From contig NC_060018.1 of the NCBI RefSeq assembly GCF_021134715.1, forward strand, positions 1,922,001 to 1,986,000: a DNA stretch of 64,000 nt, given 5' to 3'. The notes beneath the pieces are model-generated. The model was not told the DNA's origin and made no database searches. It saw nothing but the letters and a program-made list of their open reading frames with translations. The translations under genes were made by a program, and so were the position numbers. This document shows, piece after piece, positions 37,991-50,475 of the stretch. Position 1 is the stretch's first letter, and every line of letters starts with the position of its first letter. This DNA is from Daphnia pulex (Eukaryota; Arthropoda; Branchiopoda; Diplostraca; Daphniidae).

Positions 37991-39694
37991 CTATTTTACG
38001 GCATCGTTCTTGGCCAATCGCCGTCTTTCTTTCATGTGTGCCTTTTTAAATAATTATACAGCTGTTAATAAGACAAGGTAAATAACTGTTATCGGATTAC
38101 CTGGAGAATAACGGTGAATTCATGGCGTTCCAGCAGTTCGTAAGCAACGCTCAGTAGATGAAGTAATGTTGGATGGAAAACATCTCCTCCATAGGCCAAC
38201 AAATCTAATCCAAGCTCTAAGCCCATTCCGTAGTCCGATTCATCGTTAGCATACTGCACATAAGTCACCAATTCTTGAAGGGCATCACTGTTCTTATTTT
38301 GTTCAGACAAATTTGGGCTTTCAACAATTTTTTTGCAAATTTTTTTTATGTTAGCTGAGGAAGGAGAAAAAAATAAGTTTCGGTATTTAATTCACATGAA
38401 TTAACATGAAAAGAAGTCTTCTTACCATCTGTCTCTGGTATTTTTCTATAACCAACTTGTGTTTTTTTATCTACAGGAACCACAATGCCACATTCGTAAA
38501 ACGTCTTAGCAACCATGAGCTTCTTTCTCTTTTTTACAATCTCACTCTGGGGCTCAATTATGATATCATTTTTGTTTGCCCAATCTTCTAATTGCTTTTT
38601 CAACGTAGCCAGTTGGCTTTTTTTAAACGGGTCGGCTTTCTTAATCCTCGCAGATATGATCTGACTACATATAAACATGTAATTAATTATATAACCTAGA
38701 GTGATGTGTCTGCGCGTTTCAATTTTCTTTTCTCAATACATGCATACCTTAGAGCAGAGAAGAGATTATCGCTCATGGGAGTTAAAACACAGCCTTCTGA
38801 TTCCGTGTTGGAACCAACAAACATTGGCATTTCATTTGGGACGTCACGGAAATACCCTATATGAAATCCTTTGCTTAGGTCATCAATCATTACACACTGA
38901 AATAGGATATTAAAGTTAAAGATCTTATAATCTGGAAATAGGATCATTTTTTTAGTTTAGTTTCTACCTGAAATTCAGGTGGATCATAATAAAATCGCCA
39001 CTGTGTCAATGAATTGCCGCATTTTTCCTTTGGTTTACTTCTGTTTGAGTTTTGTTCAAGTAGTTGAAATGGACCAACTAATTCTAGTCCAAGAGAATCC
39101 TTAAATGTTTCTGAAGATGGCCATTAACTCAGAATTTAAATAATTGTATATTACCTTAATTTATGTAGCTTACCTAAAGTATTTTTTGAACAGATAGATT
39201 GGCAAAATGCCCAGAACTCATAAAAATCATCTGGCATGTCAACAAGGAACTTAAGCTTTATATTTTCCTTCACATCTTCAGGTGAAGGTGGCAATTCATC
39301 ATCAGCTTCCAATTTAGTTTTCTGGGGCTCACTTTCCTGATTTGCCAAGAGATTATTGCTATCGTCAATCCCAGTTTGTTTTTGTTCTACAATTTCAGTT
39401 GAGCCTGAAGCAATCACACTTTCATCAGTTGTTTCCCCCTTCTCATCCTATAATTATAAACATGTTTGATTAACTAATACAGTTTCTTTTCTTTGAAATA
39501 GTTACTTCTAATTTAGGTTTAACGACGACGTTGTCTCTGTGAGGATGCCGAAATTTCTGTATATGATTCAGATTTTTTTGGTAGCATTTTTCACCATATT
39601 TACAGAGAGGTTTCTTCGGTTCGGTGTCGCTGTCTGATGACGCTTCATCACTTTTAATTCTTTTTCTCTTCAGAGCTTCGTGTTTAGAATCCAT
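37991..39694 (-). CDS. HPF1: HPF1, histone PARylation factor 1, with N-terminal PBZ zinc finger
   Basis: Seven exons: 39506-39694, 39174-39447, 38968-39110, 38748-38896, 38426-38664, 38101-38354, 37991-38041. They give 1299 nt and 432 aa; human is 346. HPF1 completes the active site of PARP1 and PARP2 so that serine is ADP-ribosylated at DNA breaks. The core matches throughout: MPDDFYEFWAFCQ, LGLELVGPF, WRFYYDPPEFQ, GFHIGYFRDVPNEMP, GIVVPVDKKTQVGYRKIPET and ANDESDYGMGLELGLDL. E370 is the equivalent of human catalytic E284. The extra N-terminus carries a PBZ-type poly-ADP-ribose-binding finger (C31, C37, H44, H50 in PLCKYGEKCYQKNLNHIQKF), absent from human HPF1, and an acidic linker. The last exon (AHMKERRRLAKNDAVK) is supported by phase and family match. 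Confidence 0.95.
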
Positions 39695-41955
39695 TCTTCC
39701 TGTCGCTGATCAACGAATCCCCAGTTTGTAAAAACAACAACATGCTTTGTTGCCAGTTTTTAATTTATAATTATTGATATTTGAAAGCGCAAATTTTAGT
39801 CTTAGCTTAGTATTTGTATTTTACTTTATTCAGCTTTATTCTCCTAGTTATTTTTGTTTTAATTTTGCTCTTTGTAATCTTTCTGGGAGAAAAATGTTTA
39901 GTAATTATTTCAGATTTAGTAGTTAATCTAGTGATCGTAGTTTAAACTATAGCTATAGCTATTGACAGCATGCGTACCGCTGTAGGTTGTACACGTCACC
40001 ATTTGTAAAACAAAATTTTTAACCGAATCTTATGGGGTTAAATCATCGACAGGTTACAAAATCGAATAACTTTGTTCTTGTTGGTTGTAAATAAGTATGG
40101 CATAGTACTACCATCACAAGTATCGTATCTACTGTACAAAATTAACGCAAGAGGAATGGTTCCTAGCTCTTTTGGCCTCAACGAATAATTGAAGATTGCC
40201 TTATATGGTATCTTGAAGTGATACTGCACTACAGGATCCCAAATTACTTTGTTTCTTTGTCTTTCACAAGACCAGATGTTGAATTTGACGTATAAAATTG
40301 CTGATGTATGGCACCCGCTTTGTAATTCCAACCGTCGGCCTCCTTTTCGGTACATTACCGGTACCGTCAATGCGCTGCTATGAATTACTTCTGTCTATTT
40401 GGGTTCCATGAAGTAGAAGCTCTGAATTAAGTCAATCAGTTTGATGGCATTTAAATTACGAGCAGACACGAATGGAGGTTGTTTAAAAAGCTGCCAATAA
40501 AATTCTAGAAACACCACAAAAATTTGTACGGCGTATACTTTAGGCATGTACAGAACAAAACAGCTCTTTCCCCAATTTCTTGAGAATTGTTGATCACCTT
40601 TGCGTAACCAAAGTAAGAAAGAAAAACCGTGGACGCAATTTCAGGTGTTTCAGCTTATCTTGTTCTCCACGCCAATCATGACGGCCGAATCAGAATCAGC
40701 CTGACTACCTGAATCATTTTGTGGTTTGCGGTTGATTTAACGAGGAAGGTCTGGGTCAACTTGGCCCGTGAAGTTACTGGAACTAGAGGCCACCTTTACC
40801 TTTTTTGGCCGATGACGTTTCGGAGAACAAGACACGCTAACGAGTTTCTTGTGGTTCATCCATTTCCAGGTATTGAGCAAAAAAAAAATATAATTGTGAA
40901 TTTTAAAATGGGTTAAGAGTGGTGCGATTGGAATGGTTCCGTGTTCTTCGAATATTGGGTTTCACAAAAAAAGAGCCTAATACTGGCTATTCTCTCTCCC
41001 AAATTACTCAACACAAAAAAGAACAGTTTTATATTAACAATGTACTATTCTCTAGTATAGTCTTCGACAGTTCTTTTGAACGTCTCCATAAGCAATTCCT
41101 TTGGTTTTAAGAATCGGCGATGATTTGTCGCTCCGCAAAACAATTCAAGAAAAGTAGGCTATCGTATAATAGATATTTAGTTCACTGTACAGACTTGATG
41201 GTCTATAAAAGAAAATGTGTCATCGTAGTGTCTTTATCCCCCCTCCCCCCAAAAAAAGGCTGTAATAAATTTCTTTGTCAAATCGGCTTAGCTCTTCCCT
41301 GCTGACTTACATCTTTGCCAAAAAGTTTATACCCGCAACAAATCAAAAATATTTTTAGTTATCTTTACACGAATTCCTGGAGAGAAAGTACGCAATTCTG
41401 TGAGAACTAGACTACCAAGTAGAAAATCAAAATTTGATGGTTAGAATATAATATTTTACGTCATTTAAATCTTTTCTGCGCCGATAAGGACCCCTCATAC
41501 GCTTTTTATGTTACGCAAGCATGAAAAAAGCCATGAATTGAATTGAGTCCTTTAACGGGAACTATTTTGTCTTTGTCTTGTTTGTTTTTTTATAGCAAAA
41601 AGAAATGCAGTGACGGAACTTTCACTCGGTCCTATACTGGTTCGCTGCGATCGGCGTCCATTTTCTGTCACGCTATAAGCAAAAGCCATCATCTGAGATT
41701 CTTGCGCGTCATCAGTCACGGACAGCTACAGCTACTTTACTGTTGCAAAACGAGGGAAAAAAATGGGGAAGGACGAACCGACTTGGTAAAAGTGATAAAG
41801 GTCTGAAACCACTCAACTGATTCAGATCAGTAGAAGACATCGACTGGATCGTATTTGTGTTTACCGATTTCAATCATCAATCTTCATTTTCAACGAGAGT
41901 AGCACAAGGCTTCCAGAGCTGTGAGCCGTAATTTAATGGCAAAAAGGAATTCGCA
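39695..41955. other. Intergenic region between HPF1 and the otopetrin gene
   Basis: 2.3 kb with no recognised gene. The longest frame (minus strand, about 40040-40370, up to 110 codons from a non-ATG start) has no family resemblance. Short poly-C and poly-A runs lie near 41241. The left end holds the HPF1 promoter and the right end presumably that of the otopetrin gene. Confidence 0.4.
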
Positions 41956-44900
41956 ATGCTCAATCGAGTGCTTCGAAGAACCGCCGATGAGTGCTTCGAG
42001 GAAAGCAGTTCGCCATGCTGGGCGTACTATTACGGATGCGAAAGACTGCTGAATTTTGGACCTCAGGGCATTATCGTAAGTTTGAGATTTTCAACATATC
42101 CTTGCCGATTGGTTGGCGATGGATTGCAATGCCGATTGCATTTCTCCTGTATCGTAGCATTTTTGACGTCGCAGCTGGTCAGAGCGATATCTGCTCGAGA
42201 TAGTCCCTCACAGTAGCGTCCGAGATGCCACAAATACTATAAATGTTCGCCATCCATGTTGAGAAACGGAGAAGGGTCAGGAACAGGGAATTTATTTGAA
42301 TTGACAGGTGGGCGAGGACGGCAGCAAGACTGTGGTGAAGGTACCCCAATCATCATCGACAATCTCGACCATCTTTCAGGTTGACTTTAATGGTGAGTCT
42401 CGTCGAACTGCTGAGTTCGCTGAGTCTGGACGAAAATAATGAGTAACATTATTCTCTTAACCTCTTCTTTTTCTTCGGCTCCCCGATTGGTAGAGCGTCG
42501 ATGGCCACCGCTGAATTATGAGACGAGCGACGAAGAGGAGCTCTCGGCAACATTTGACTCTCTCGGGCAGGATGAATTGGACGTCCATCAATTCGAGGCC
42601 ATGGCTGGAGCCAGTGCGACCGACGAGAGTTGCCGTTACTCAACGCAGAGTTTCCAAGATTATTCTTTCAGGGCTGCTGCTGCTGCCGTCGTTCCAGCGA
42701 CGTGCTCCCGACAGCGGCCAACCATCGTGAGGTCAAACACCCCGCCCCCTCTCGGGAAAACCATTACACCATTGCGGTACTATACATACTATCATCGAAT
42801 TTGCTCACGCATAGCGAGAGTCATCGTGTTGTGCTGCTCAAGGATATACAAATCACGTTGTTTATACTTAACACATGCTATACAATCCGTATTTTTGTTT
42901 CGTGGGGGGTGATTGGATTGTCAGAGGGAACCTTTCGGTCGTGCTCAGCGCTATCTACTGCATCTTCTTGTACGTATAGACTTGCGACAAAGCATGAGAA
43001 TGTTCTTGGCTTTCATCTCTCATATCATCGCTAAAAAAACCTGCCTTTTTTTAACCTGTCGGGCGCAGGGTCACAGTGGGCGTGGTGATTGGTGTGGCCG
43101 ATTTGATTTTGCCCGACAAAAACATCGGAGAAGTAGGTCGACAACTTGCTCAACATTTCCAACGTTAGTTGTGATGAAAATTGCGGACACTTTTTCTTTT
43201 TTTTTTTGTTTTTTGTGGTTGATGGGGGAAAGATCTTTAGCATTTATCTGCTCATTCCTGGACTGGTTTGGTATGTCGTTCTCCATATCGATTTGCGGCG
43301 ACACACGAACGCTGTCAACGACCATCAACAACCCGCATCGTGGACCGAGCCGGATTACATGAGTTGCCATTCTTTGGATAGCGAAAAATTCTCTACGACT
43401 TCAGCTGTCAACGGCTACACATTTCGTCGCGGCCGTCACTCGGGCAGCTTCTTTTTGAAAATAGGAGCTGCAGGCAATCAAAAGAATAGACCATAATGCC
43501 ATCATAAGACTTTAAATAATAATAATAATAAAAAAAAGAACGAGCAGGAAAAAAAAATGATAATGAAAGCGCTCGAAAAAGAAAGGAATACAAAAGGATT
43601 ACTAATTTAACACAAGTGTATCTCTCTCACTCTTTTTGTCTTCAGGATTTTGTTTCGGACATTTAATACACAGCTGCCTGATGCTCGCCCGGCAAATACT
43701 TCACTTCACCAGCCAAGATCCCACGATACAAGTACATTAAATCCTCTTTACAGCACGGTCATAAAAGTCGTTTGGATTAACAGCGCTTGCAATTCGTTTG
43801 CCGCGACTTGTTTTTTCTTCTCTCTTACAGCGCGACTGTGCCGACACGACCGCACTGATCCTTTATCTGCTGCTGCCCGTTTACTCATTTTACCAGCTCT
43901 TCATTCTCTTCAAATACTCAAACGTAATGTATACACACACACGTACAAGGTGTAGTGTCAGTTTGCTGGCCGCCAAAGAAGATCGTTCAAAAGCAATCAA
44001 ACAGATGAACGGAGGTTCTAATAGGCACTTAAAACGTACACTACAGGTGATGATTAATCGATGGAACGACTTGGCCAGTTTCGCCCTCATGCACTCGATG
44101 GCTACCAGTCTCTTCTTTTGGTTCTGGAGTGTTCGCAACGAAACGGTCGACAGTCTACACCACCGGCGACTCCTAAAAGATCATCAACAGAAACCCGAAA
44201 GTGACACCGCCATTACGACGATGTCCTACCTAATGAATCTGACTGGAGAAGGTATGAAAAAAAAAACACATATTAGATTTTGGCCGTTTTCAATTTCACT
44301 GCATTTCACTTTGCGAAAGTTAAATGCCCCTTGTGTTCTTATTTTGGAAGCTATAACTGCATCTATATGTGTACACGCTTCTATCCCTCGTAGTCTGTAA
44401 TTTACGGCCATAAATTCACGCTCTTGCTTTCATATCCGTGTCATTATTATCATTTGTGCCCGGTGTGTGTGTATTCCATGTAAAATATAATCATGGCTAT
44501 AGAGTGACCGACACAAATTTCACCTTAACGAACGCAGAGTACACCAACAGCAACTCAAACCTGATGGGGATGCTGTGGAATGGCACCGTCCTGAGCGCAA
44601 TGCGCTGCGCCGAAGGCAGTGACTTCTCCGCTCTCATTCTCTCCTTCTCGCCGTATCTTTATCCATTTAGCATCGAGTACAGCATTTTAGTAGGTACGCA
44701 TTATCTATGACGGGTGTGCTACTACCTCGTTTCTTTTTCTTTTTCATTTTTTGGACTTTCAGCGCAATTACGTTTAGAGTATCTCGAATTGAATCTCTTA
44801 TTGCCACATAGCCCCGAGTGATCTAGCTGCCAACTAAAACTCTTATTTTCTCTTTCTGTCGCAGCTGGAATTTGGTTCATAATGTGGCAAAATGTTGGCA

Positions 44901-46019
44901 AAGTGGACGATACTTACAGATCGGGCGACGGTAGCAGGTCGACCTCTCCGAGTCGTAACAACCATTACGACCATCAACTGCTACTACGTAATCATCTGGT
45001 TATTCACGCTGATTGCTCTTCGGCCAACCGAGGCTTGTTTGCTGGACTGGTGGTCATGGTCGCCACCGCCGTCAGCATTATCGTTTTCTTCCTAGCCTTT
45101 AGCGATCGCCGTTACGTGCCCACCGTATGAAATTCCTATTTACTTTATTTTTTTAAATATCCTTTTGTTCTCATTTTTTCAACTAAGGTAAACTAAGGTA
45201 AAATGATCAGCATCACGTCCTTTTTCGTTTTTTCGTTTTTTTCATTTGGCTGGAAATGGTGTCTAATAAAAAGGGCATATGGATCGGTCTTGTCTCAGAG
45301 TCAACGCTGCTTATTCTAATGATTTGCGCCGCTGGCTTGGCGTGCCGCCAACTCGCCGTATTGGACATCAACGCCAATCCTGTCTCCCAGCTCGACGACT
45401 TGCTCCTCTTCATTTGCATTCCTTCCTTCTTCCTTTATGGCATTTTCAGTATCGTCCCCGCTATGGCCTATTCCACTACATGGCACTTTTCGTCGCCATC
45501 CTCTAGGTAAACAAATAAAGAGAAAATAACTTATAGAAAACCCTGACTGGAAAAACAAAAAAATATTGTGCAACTCAATTTCCTCGACCTCGATTTCGAC
45601 TGGTCATTCCCGAAGGTGATTCAAGTCATCCTGCAAACGCCCACAATCATCGACGGCCTGCGCCGCTGCAGCCGCAGTGTCGAAATGCAGGCGTCTAGAC
45701 CGGGACGAGAAGTCATCACCTTCCTCATCGTTTGCAATTTGTCCATGTGGTTTATGGAAACGCTGGAAATCAAATCCTACGAGACCAATATGGACCGCAT
45801 CCATTTTTACGGTGAGTGGCTGGTTATTGGAGCCAAATGGACGCATTCATCTCGACTCAATATTGACATGAATTTTTACGACACGCGATCAGGGCACCCA
45901 CTTTACTTTGGACGCTGCTCAGTCACGTCACTCTGCCATTGACACTGTTTTATCGCTTTCACTCGGCTTCGTGCCTGGTCGACATCTGGAAATCTGCCTA
46001 CGAAGCACCAGAACAGTGA
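41956..46019 (+). CDS. Otopetrin-like proton channel, apparently broken near its 3' end (possible pseudogene)
   Basis: Proposed exons: 41956-42075 and 42308-42392 (tentative N-terminus), 42494-42776, 42925-42969, 43069-43132, 43233-43473, 43646-43731, 43831-43923, 44047-44251, 44505-44693, 44865-45124, 45274-45506, 45616-45815, 45893-46019. About 744 codons. Otopetrins are multi-span proton-selective channels. Recognisable parts are LSAIYCIFLVTVGVV; RHSGSFFLKIGAAGFCFGHL; LPVYSFYQLFILFKYSN; NDLASFALMHSMATSLFFWF; SPYLYPFSIEYSILVAGIWF; LDDLLLFICIPSFFLYGIFS; VIQVILQTPTIIDGLRRCSR; and HVTLPLTLFYRFHSASCLVD. In exon 45274-45506 the family frame shifts by one base near 45460 (IVPA then YGLFHYMALFVAIL). 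The codon before the donor is TAG. One intron (43474) has a GC donor and the 45815 donor is weak (GTGGCT). So this may be a decaying copy or carry sequence errors. Confidence 0.8.
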
Positions 46020-47803
46020 GAAGGACTTGGGGTCCTACTATACGTGAAACAAATTTCAAGTGTAATTCTGTTTCGCTCGCGATTTTTAGCGATGATGAGG
46101 CGGTCCCTCAACTAGGCCCTCCCGTGTACACAATACCCACCGTTCTCCATACAGTATTGTATTTTTTGAAAAAAAATGTAAAGGAGAGATGTATGGAAAA
46201 AGGAATGATGGATATGAGCCAGCAGAAATATATCGGCGCGTCATGGTACTCGTTCCAAATGCTTCCAACGTACAAAACACACACACAAATAAAAATATTA
46301 TCTAGAAATAATAATAAAAAAAGGCTCAACATTGAGTTGTCAGTGTTTGGGGAAAAAAATAACGATGATGAAATTGATAAAAGAAAAGAAACAATTTAAA
46401 AAAAAAACGAGCGACCTCATTTTCGATTAATTTTCAAATGCAATTCTGTATTCCGTTCTCGTACTCTTTCTTCGTCAAATGTCAGCCACATGGACAAATA
46501 CACTCATGTGATAGTAAGGTAATGATAACGTTATCATTATTGCGTACAATGGCTTTTTTAAGCACGTCATATATATCCAGTTTTGGCTGTGTGAGAAACT
46601 CGTTAGCGGAGGGCGGATCGTGATGAATGCAAATGAAAAGTTTGGAAACGTCCCATATGTCCATCACACAGGAGGAAAAAAAAATCGGCAGAAAATTAAT
46701 CCGAAAGAAATCCCCCGGCCACCGTGACTCGGATGATATTTAGCCTATAGGGCTTAGGCGTACGAGGTCGTGCCATCAACATCCCCCTTCCCACAGACAC
46801 ACCTGCCTGTTGGCTGTTGGCTTCGGTGGTGCGTGTCGAATTGATCGATAGCTCGAAAAACAAAAAGAAATATATAAGCTCATTGCTATTTCATTTGGCT
46901 TTCATCTACTGGTTATGAGAAGTTAAGAAAAGAAAAGAAAAAAAAACGAAACAAACTCCGATGATGAATAGATTCATCCCGGAAGGTGTCGTGATACCCA
47001 TCTACGTCCATCATTGTTTACCGAACTTCTTTTTATTCAATTCACGTTGCGTGATTACATTATAGAACTGCTCTTCTTGTAGATACAACATCATTCCCTC
47101 CCTTCTCTGGATTCCAGACAGACCAGCTCAGCGCTTGAATAAGAAGCTTCCGAGATTGCACACAACAGCTGGATGAGCGCACCTTTTCCCATGGCTGACA
47201 ATAATAAAAAGAAGATAAACAGGAAAAGGAGGGAATTCAAGACAAAAAAGAAAAGAAAAAAAGAAGAAGAAGGCTATCGCGTCAAGTCTTCTCGAAACTC
47301 GACTCGGCTCTCGACACTATATACAGTGAATCAACTGTGGACAAAGCCACAAGAGCCATGAATAAATTTCAGCGTCGTCATTGTGGCCGTTATTAGAATT
47401 ACAGAAGCTATGGCTATCAGCAACTGTACTATAGAATTTCCCTCCCAGACAACCGCCTCCTCCTTCAGCATTATTCCAAATAGGTCAGGCCTTCCGAGCC
47501 TGGACGTTTTTGGTATTAAAGAACTGTAGTAGACTTCTTCTTCTTCCTCTTCTTTGCTTTTGCCACTTTCCAACTTAATCATAGACATTAACACAACACA
47601 CACGCTCGGCCGGGGCCAATTTATCGCCCACTCCATTAGACATAAAGATAATATATATATATAGAAGAAGAGGGCCACAACAAATCTGCTAGAGTAGGAA
47701 ATTCAAAAGGCGCACTCCACACACACAATAGACTGTGCCGGCCGGCCCCTCCAATCACAAAACGATGGAAAATGAGATTAAGCTCGAATGTACACGCACT
47801 ATT
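46020..47803. other. 3' region between convergent otopetrin and IRAG-like genes
   Basis: 1.8 kb of low-complexity A-rich and AG-rich sequence holding both 3' UTRs. A hydrophobic minus-strand frame at about 47331-47520 looks like a membrane segment. However, the IRAG-like gene already ends with its own anchor and stop at 47804, so I do not call it. Confidence 0.4.
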
Positions 47804-50475
47804 TCACCGGGCAGCCCGTTGGCCGGGTACGACTGTGGCATTGGAAGACGACGAACCAACAGAGGACGGAACAAAAGTGACGATAATGGAAACGAAGGCG
47901 GCCAAGAGGAAACAAGCCGAGACACTGTAACGCAACAGTTGGAGCTTCTTCTGGCGCAGAGTAGTCCACTGTTCGGTGTAGGACGACGTGTACGTAGCGG
48001 CCGTCTTGCGCCACTGGATCAATTGCAGATGGGTCCATTGTCTGGCCCTGGACAGCCAATTGAATTTCGCTCCCGTCAGACGTCCAGAAGATTCGCCCGA
48101 CTCCCGACGGTCTAACAACCCGCTGGTGGTATGTCCGCTGCTCCAGCTGTGGCTTTTCAGGCCGCCAACCCTTTTCGTTCAACAATAAACCATAATCAAA
48201 CATCATCACGGCTGCATTCCCCACTGCGAATGCCAGTGGCCTGTTCCACATATATCTATCAAACCGGGCGACTATAATAGCAACAAATAATTACCCCCTT
48301 CTTCGAATCGTGACCGAAACGCCCGGCCCAGCAGTCGACGCAGTTGCTTTAGCGCTAATCCTCGGGATTCCCGCGGCCGCCGGAGATGTTGTTAGCGGCG
48401 GCGGCGTCGATTGCGTCGCCGGCAAATGAGCCGACGCAAGAGGCGGGATGGGCGAAACAGTCCCAGGCTGCTCACGATGCTGCTGGTCGCCCGCTTTGAT
48501 TGAAGACGCAGAAAGTGGCGGGTGGTCGGAATCCGTTGCGTCTTCCCGCTCTTCGACTATCGCTACGTTGGACACCGGCAGGTCCTTGGCGGCCGACGAT
48601 TCAGACACTCGGGAATTTGCAATGACCAACGGAGGCGGTTTCAGAGAAATTCGGCGAAAAGGAGCCGCTGGGAAACTCGCTCGTCGCTTACTGACCGGTC
48701 CACCAGCCGGTGGCTGCTGATTGGCAATTCCACCTCCTCGATCGGGAAGATTGGCCAAACATTGGGCCACGTTGACTCCACTTTCTTTGAGGATGCGCTT
48801 GGTCTCTTCAAGCTCGTGGTGTTCCTTTTCCCACTTGCGCTTCATTTGCAAACGAAAATGGACATTAGAAATCGAAGAGGTGAAAGCAAAGAAAGAATCG
48901 TAATTGCTCGACGTTACTTTGATGTGATCGACGTAGAGGATAAGGACTTGAACGGCGGCGCTCAATCGGGCCTCGTATTCGACGGCGCCCAGCGATTCAG
49001 CCGACGAGCTGATCCTTGTCGCCGAACTGTGCACCGCGTCCAGTTGATTGGCCACTTTGATGAAGATCTCGTTCCAGCCGCCGCTGCTCAAGCTGTAAGG
49101 GCTGGCCTGGCTGTTACGGGCCACTTCTTGCTTTACCGACTGTATTCGTCCCGACCGATCGTCGTCATAAACGCAAAAACAAAACGAAAACACACGGTGT
49201 ACATCATCTCTTTTAACTCGAAAGCGGAGAATTTTGCTTCTGTTACGACTCTTTTATTTTTACAACAACATCTTTTCTTATAAATATAAGGACCGACCGT
49301 TTCGAACTTTTTTACGTCCATTCTTTCAAACAAGTCACAAAATGAGATAACAAAATGCCCAACTTGTTGGCGTTACGGCCGAATTCATGCGACGAGAATT
49401 AAGATTAAATTGTGTTCGCTCCGTCACATATACGACAAACAAAACAATTTAAACAAAATTTGATTTAATTTTGATGGTACTCAACGCTGGATTCCCCGTT
49501 TTAAGTGTCGTGATTGCTGAATCGAGTTTCAAGAAAAACTTCCTTAAAAGACAAGGTCATTACGACCTGAATTTCAAAGCAAAACGAGTTACTACAGACA
49601 AAAGAGACTGGCACGAAGCGAAATTGGAATGAAAACAAAAGATTAATGATGCAGTAGCTTCGAAAAAGGTGATGACGAAATTAAGTTTTGTACTAAATAA
49701 TGGCTAATGCGCATTCGAGACGGCTGCTGATGGTGCTGCTGGCTGATTGCTCTATTTCTGGCCCTTCCCAAATTGGTTTGTTTGTGTATAGCTAGCTGGC
49801 CCATGTATCTAGGCATCCCCGACCTGTACGGTGAAGTCCTAATTGTCGGGACGTGCTGACACGAAATTGCAAAAGGCATCGCGGGCAGGAAGTCGCTCGA
49901 CAGTTACGATTATTGTTACTGTACAAATTCGTGTTGCTTTACTCGGTCTTTTCACTCCCGACGTCCGTCACAGAATTCTGATGGTGGGCGACGCCGGACG
50001 ATTTCTAAACCACTGACCCTGCGCAACGCAAACAAAAAACAACGAAACTTACGACAAACAGCGAATGGAGAACGCGAACTTCCTGACTCAAATTGTTTTC
50101 GACGAGGTCACGCTCGGCGTGTTGGTGCTCCAATCGCTGACCGAGGGTCAGATTTTCCGTGCGTATCGCCAAGCAAATGGCGTTGTACTTGTCCTCCATC
50201 TCCTGCTCCGACAAAGAGTACATCCAGCTGTTGCGCTGCTCTTCACGCACCGACATCCGCCTTCCATCGGTGCTACTGCCGCCACTTGTAAAGCTATTCA
50301 CAAAAACCTGTTGCTGTGGGTGGTGGTGATGTTGGCGTTGGCCAGTCAATCCGAATTTGCGGCCGGGTTTGAACGCGTAAGATTTGCTGCCGTTGGTCTT
50401 GGCCGATTCCGCCATTCCGGCCGAAGCAGACGACGTCGACTCTTCGTTAACGGTCGACATCGGCGACCTATCCAT
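47804..50475 (-). CDS. IRAG/LRMP (Jaw1)-like tail-anchored coiled-coil protein
   Basis: Four exons: 50053-50475, 48918-49139, 48295-48839, 47804-48122. They give 1509 nt and 502 aa from the first ATG. The family (MRVI1/IRAG1, LRMP/IRAG2) is anchored in ER or outer nuclear membrane and binds IP3 receptors. The N-terminus is disordered. The conserved coiled-coil region is visible as CLAIRTENLTLGQRLEHQHA, ERDLVENNLSQEVRVL, SSAESLGAVEYEARLSAAVQ, and then VLILYVDHIK joined to RKWEKEHHELEETKRILKES across an intron. The latter parallels vertebrate VSKAVEVMIQHVENLKRMYA followed by KEHAELEELKQVL. A Pro/Ser-rich linker and a C-terminal membrane anchor (LLRYSVSACFLLAAFVSIIV) follow, with a roughly 25-residue luminal tail bearing an NAT glycosylation site. 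The tail lacks the PPPX end of KASH proteins. A CGGCAG acceptor at 50500-50505, just upstream of the start, implies further 5' exons. Confidence 0.8.

Noticed and set aside
40038-40370. 110-codon minus-strand frame between HPF1 and otopetrin
   Set aside because: Non-ATG start, no recognisable domain, no splice-supported extension. It could be an orphan exon but nothing supports it.
42341-42379. Possible 39-bp mini-intron in the otopetrin N-terminal exon (GTACCC to TTTCAG)
   Set aside because: It is a multiple of three with no stop and shorter than any other intron here, so it is kept as coding. Alternative splicing remains possible.
47331-47678. Minus-strand frame with a membrane-like segment and an acidic run, considered as the IRAG-like C-terminus
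   Set aside because: Exon 47804-48122 fits the phase and supplies its own anchor and stop. The acidic run is a translated AG microsatellite.
48448-49283. Long plus-strand frames over the IRAG-like exons
   Set aside because: Antisense shadows of the coding exons, with no family similarity.
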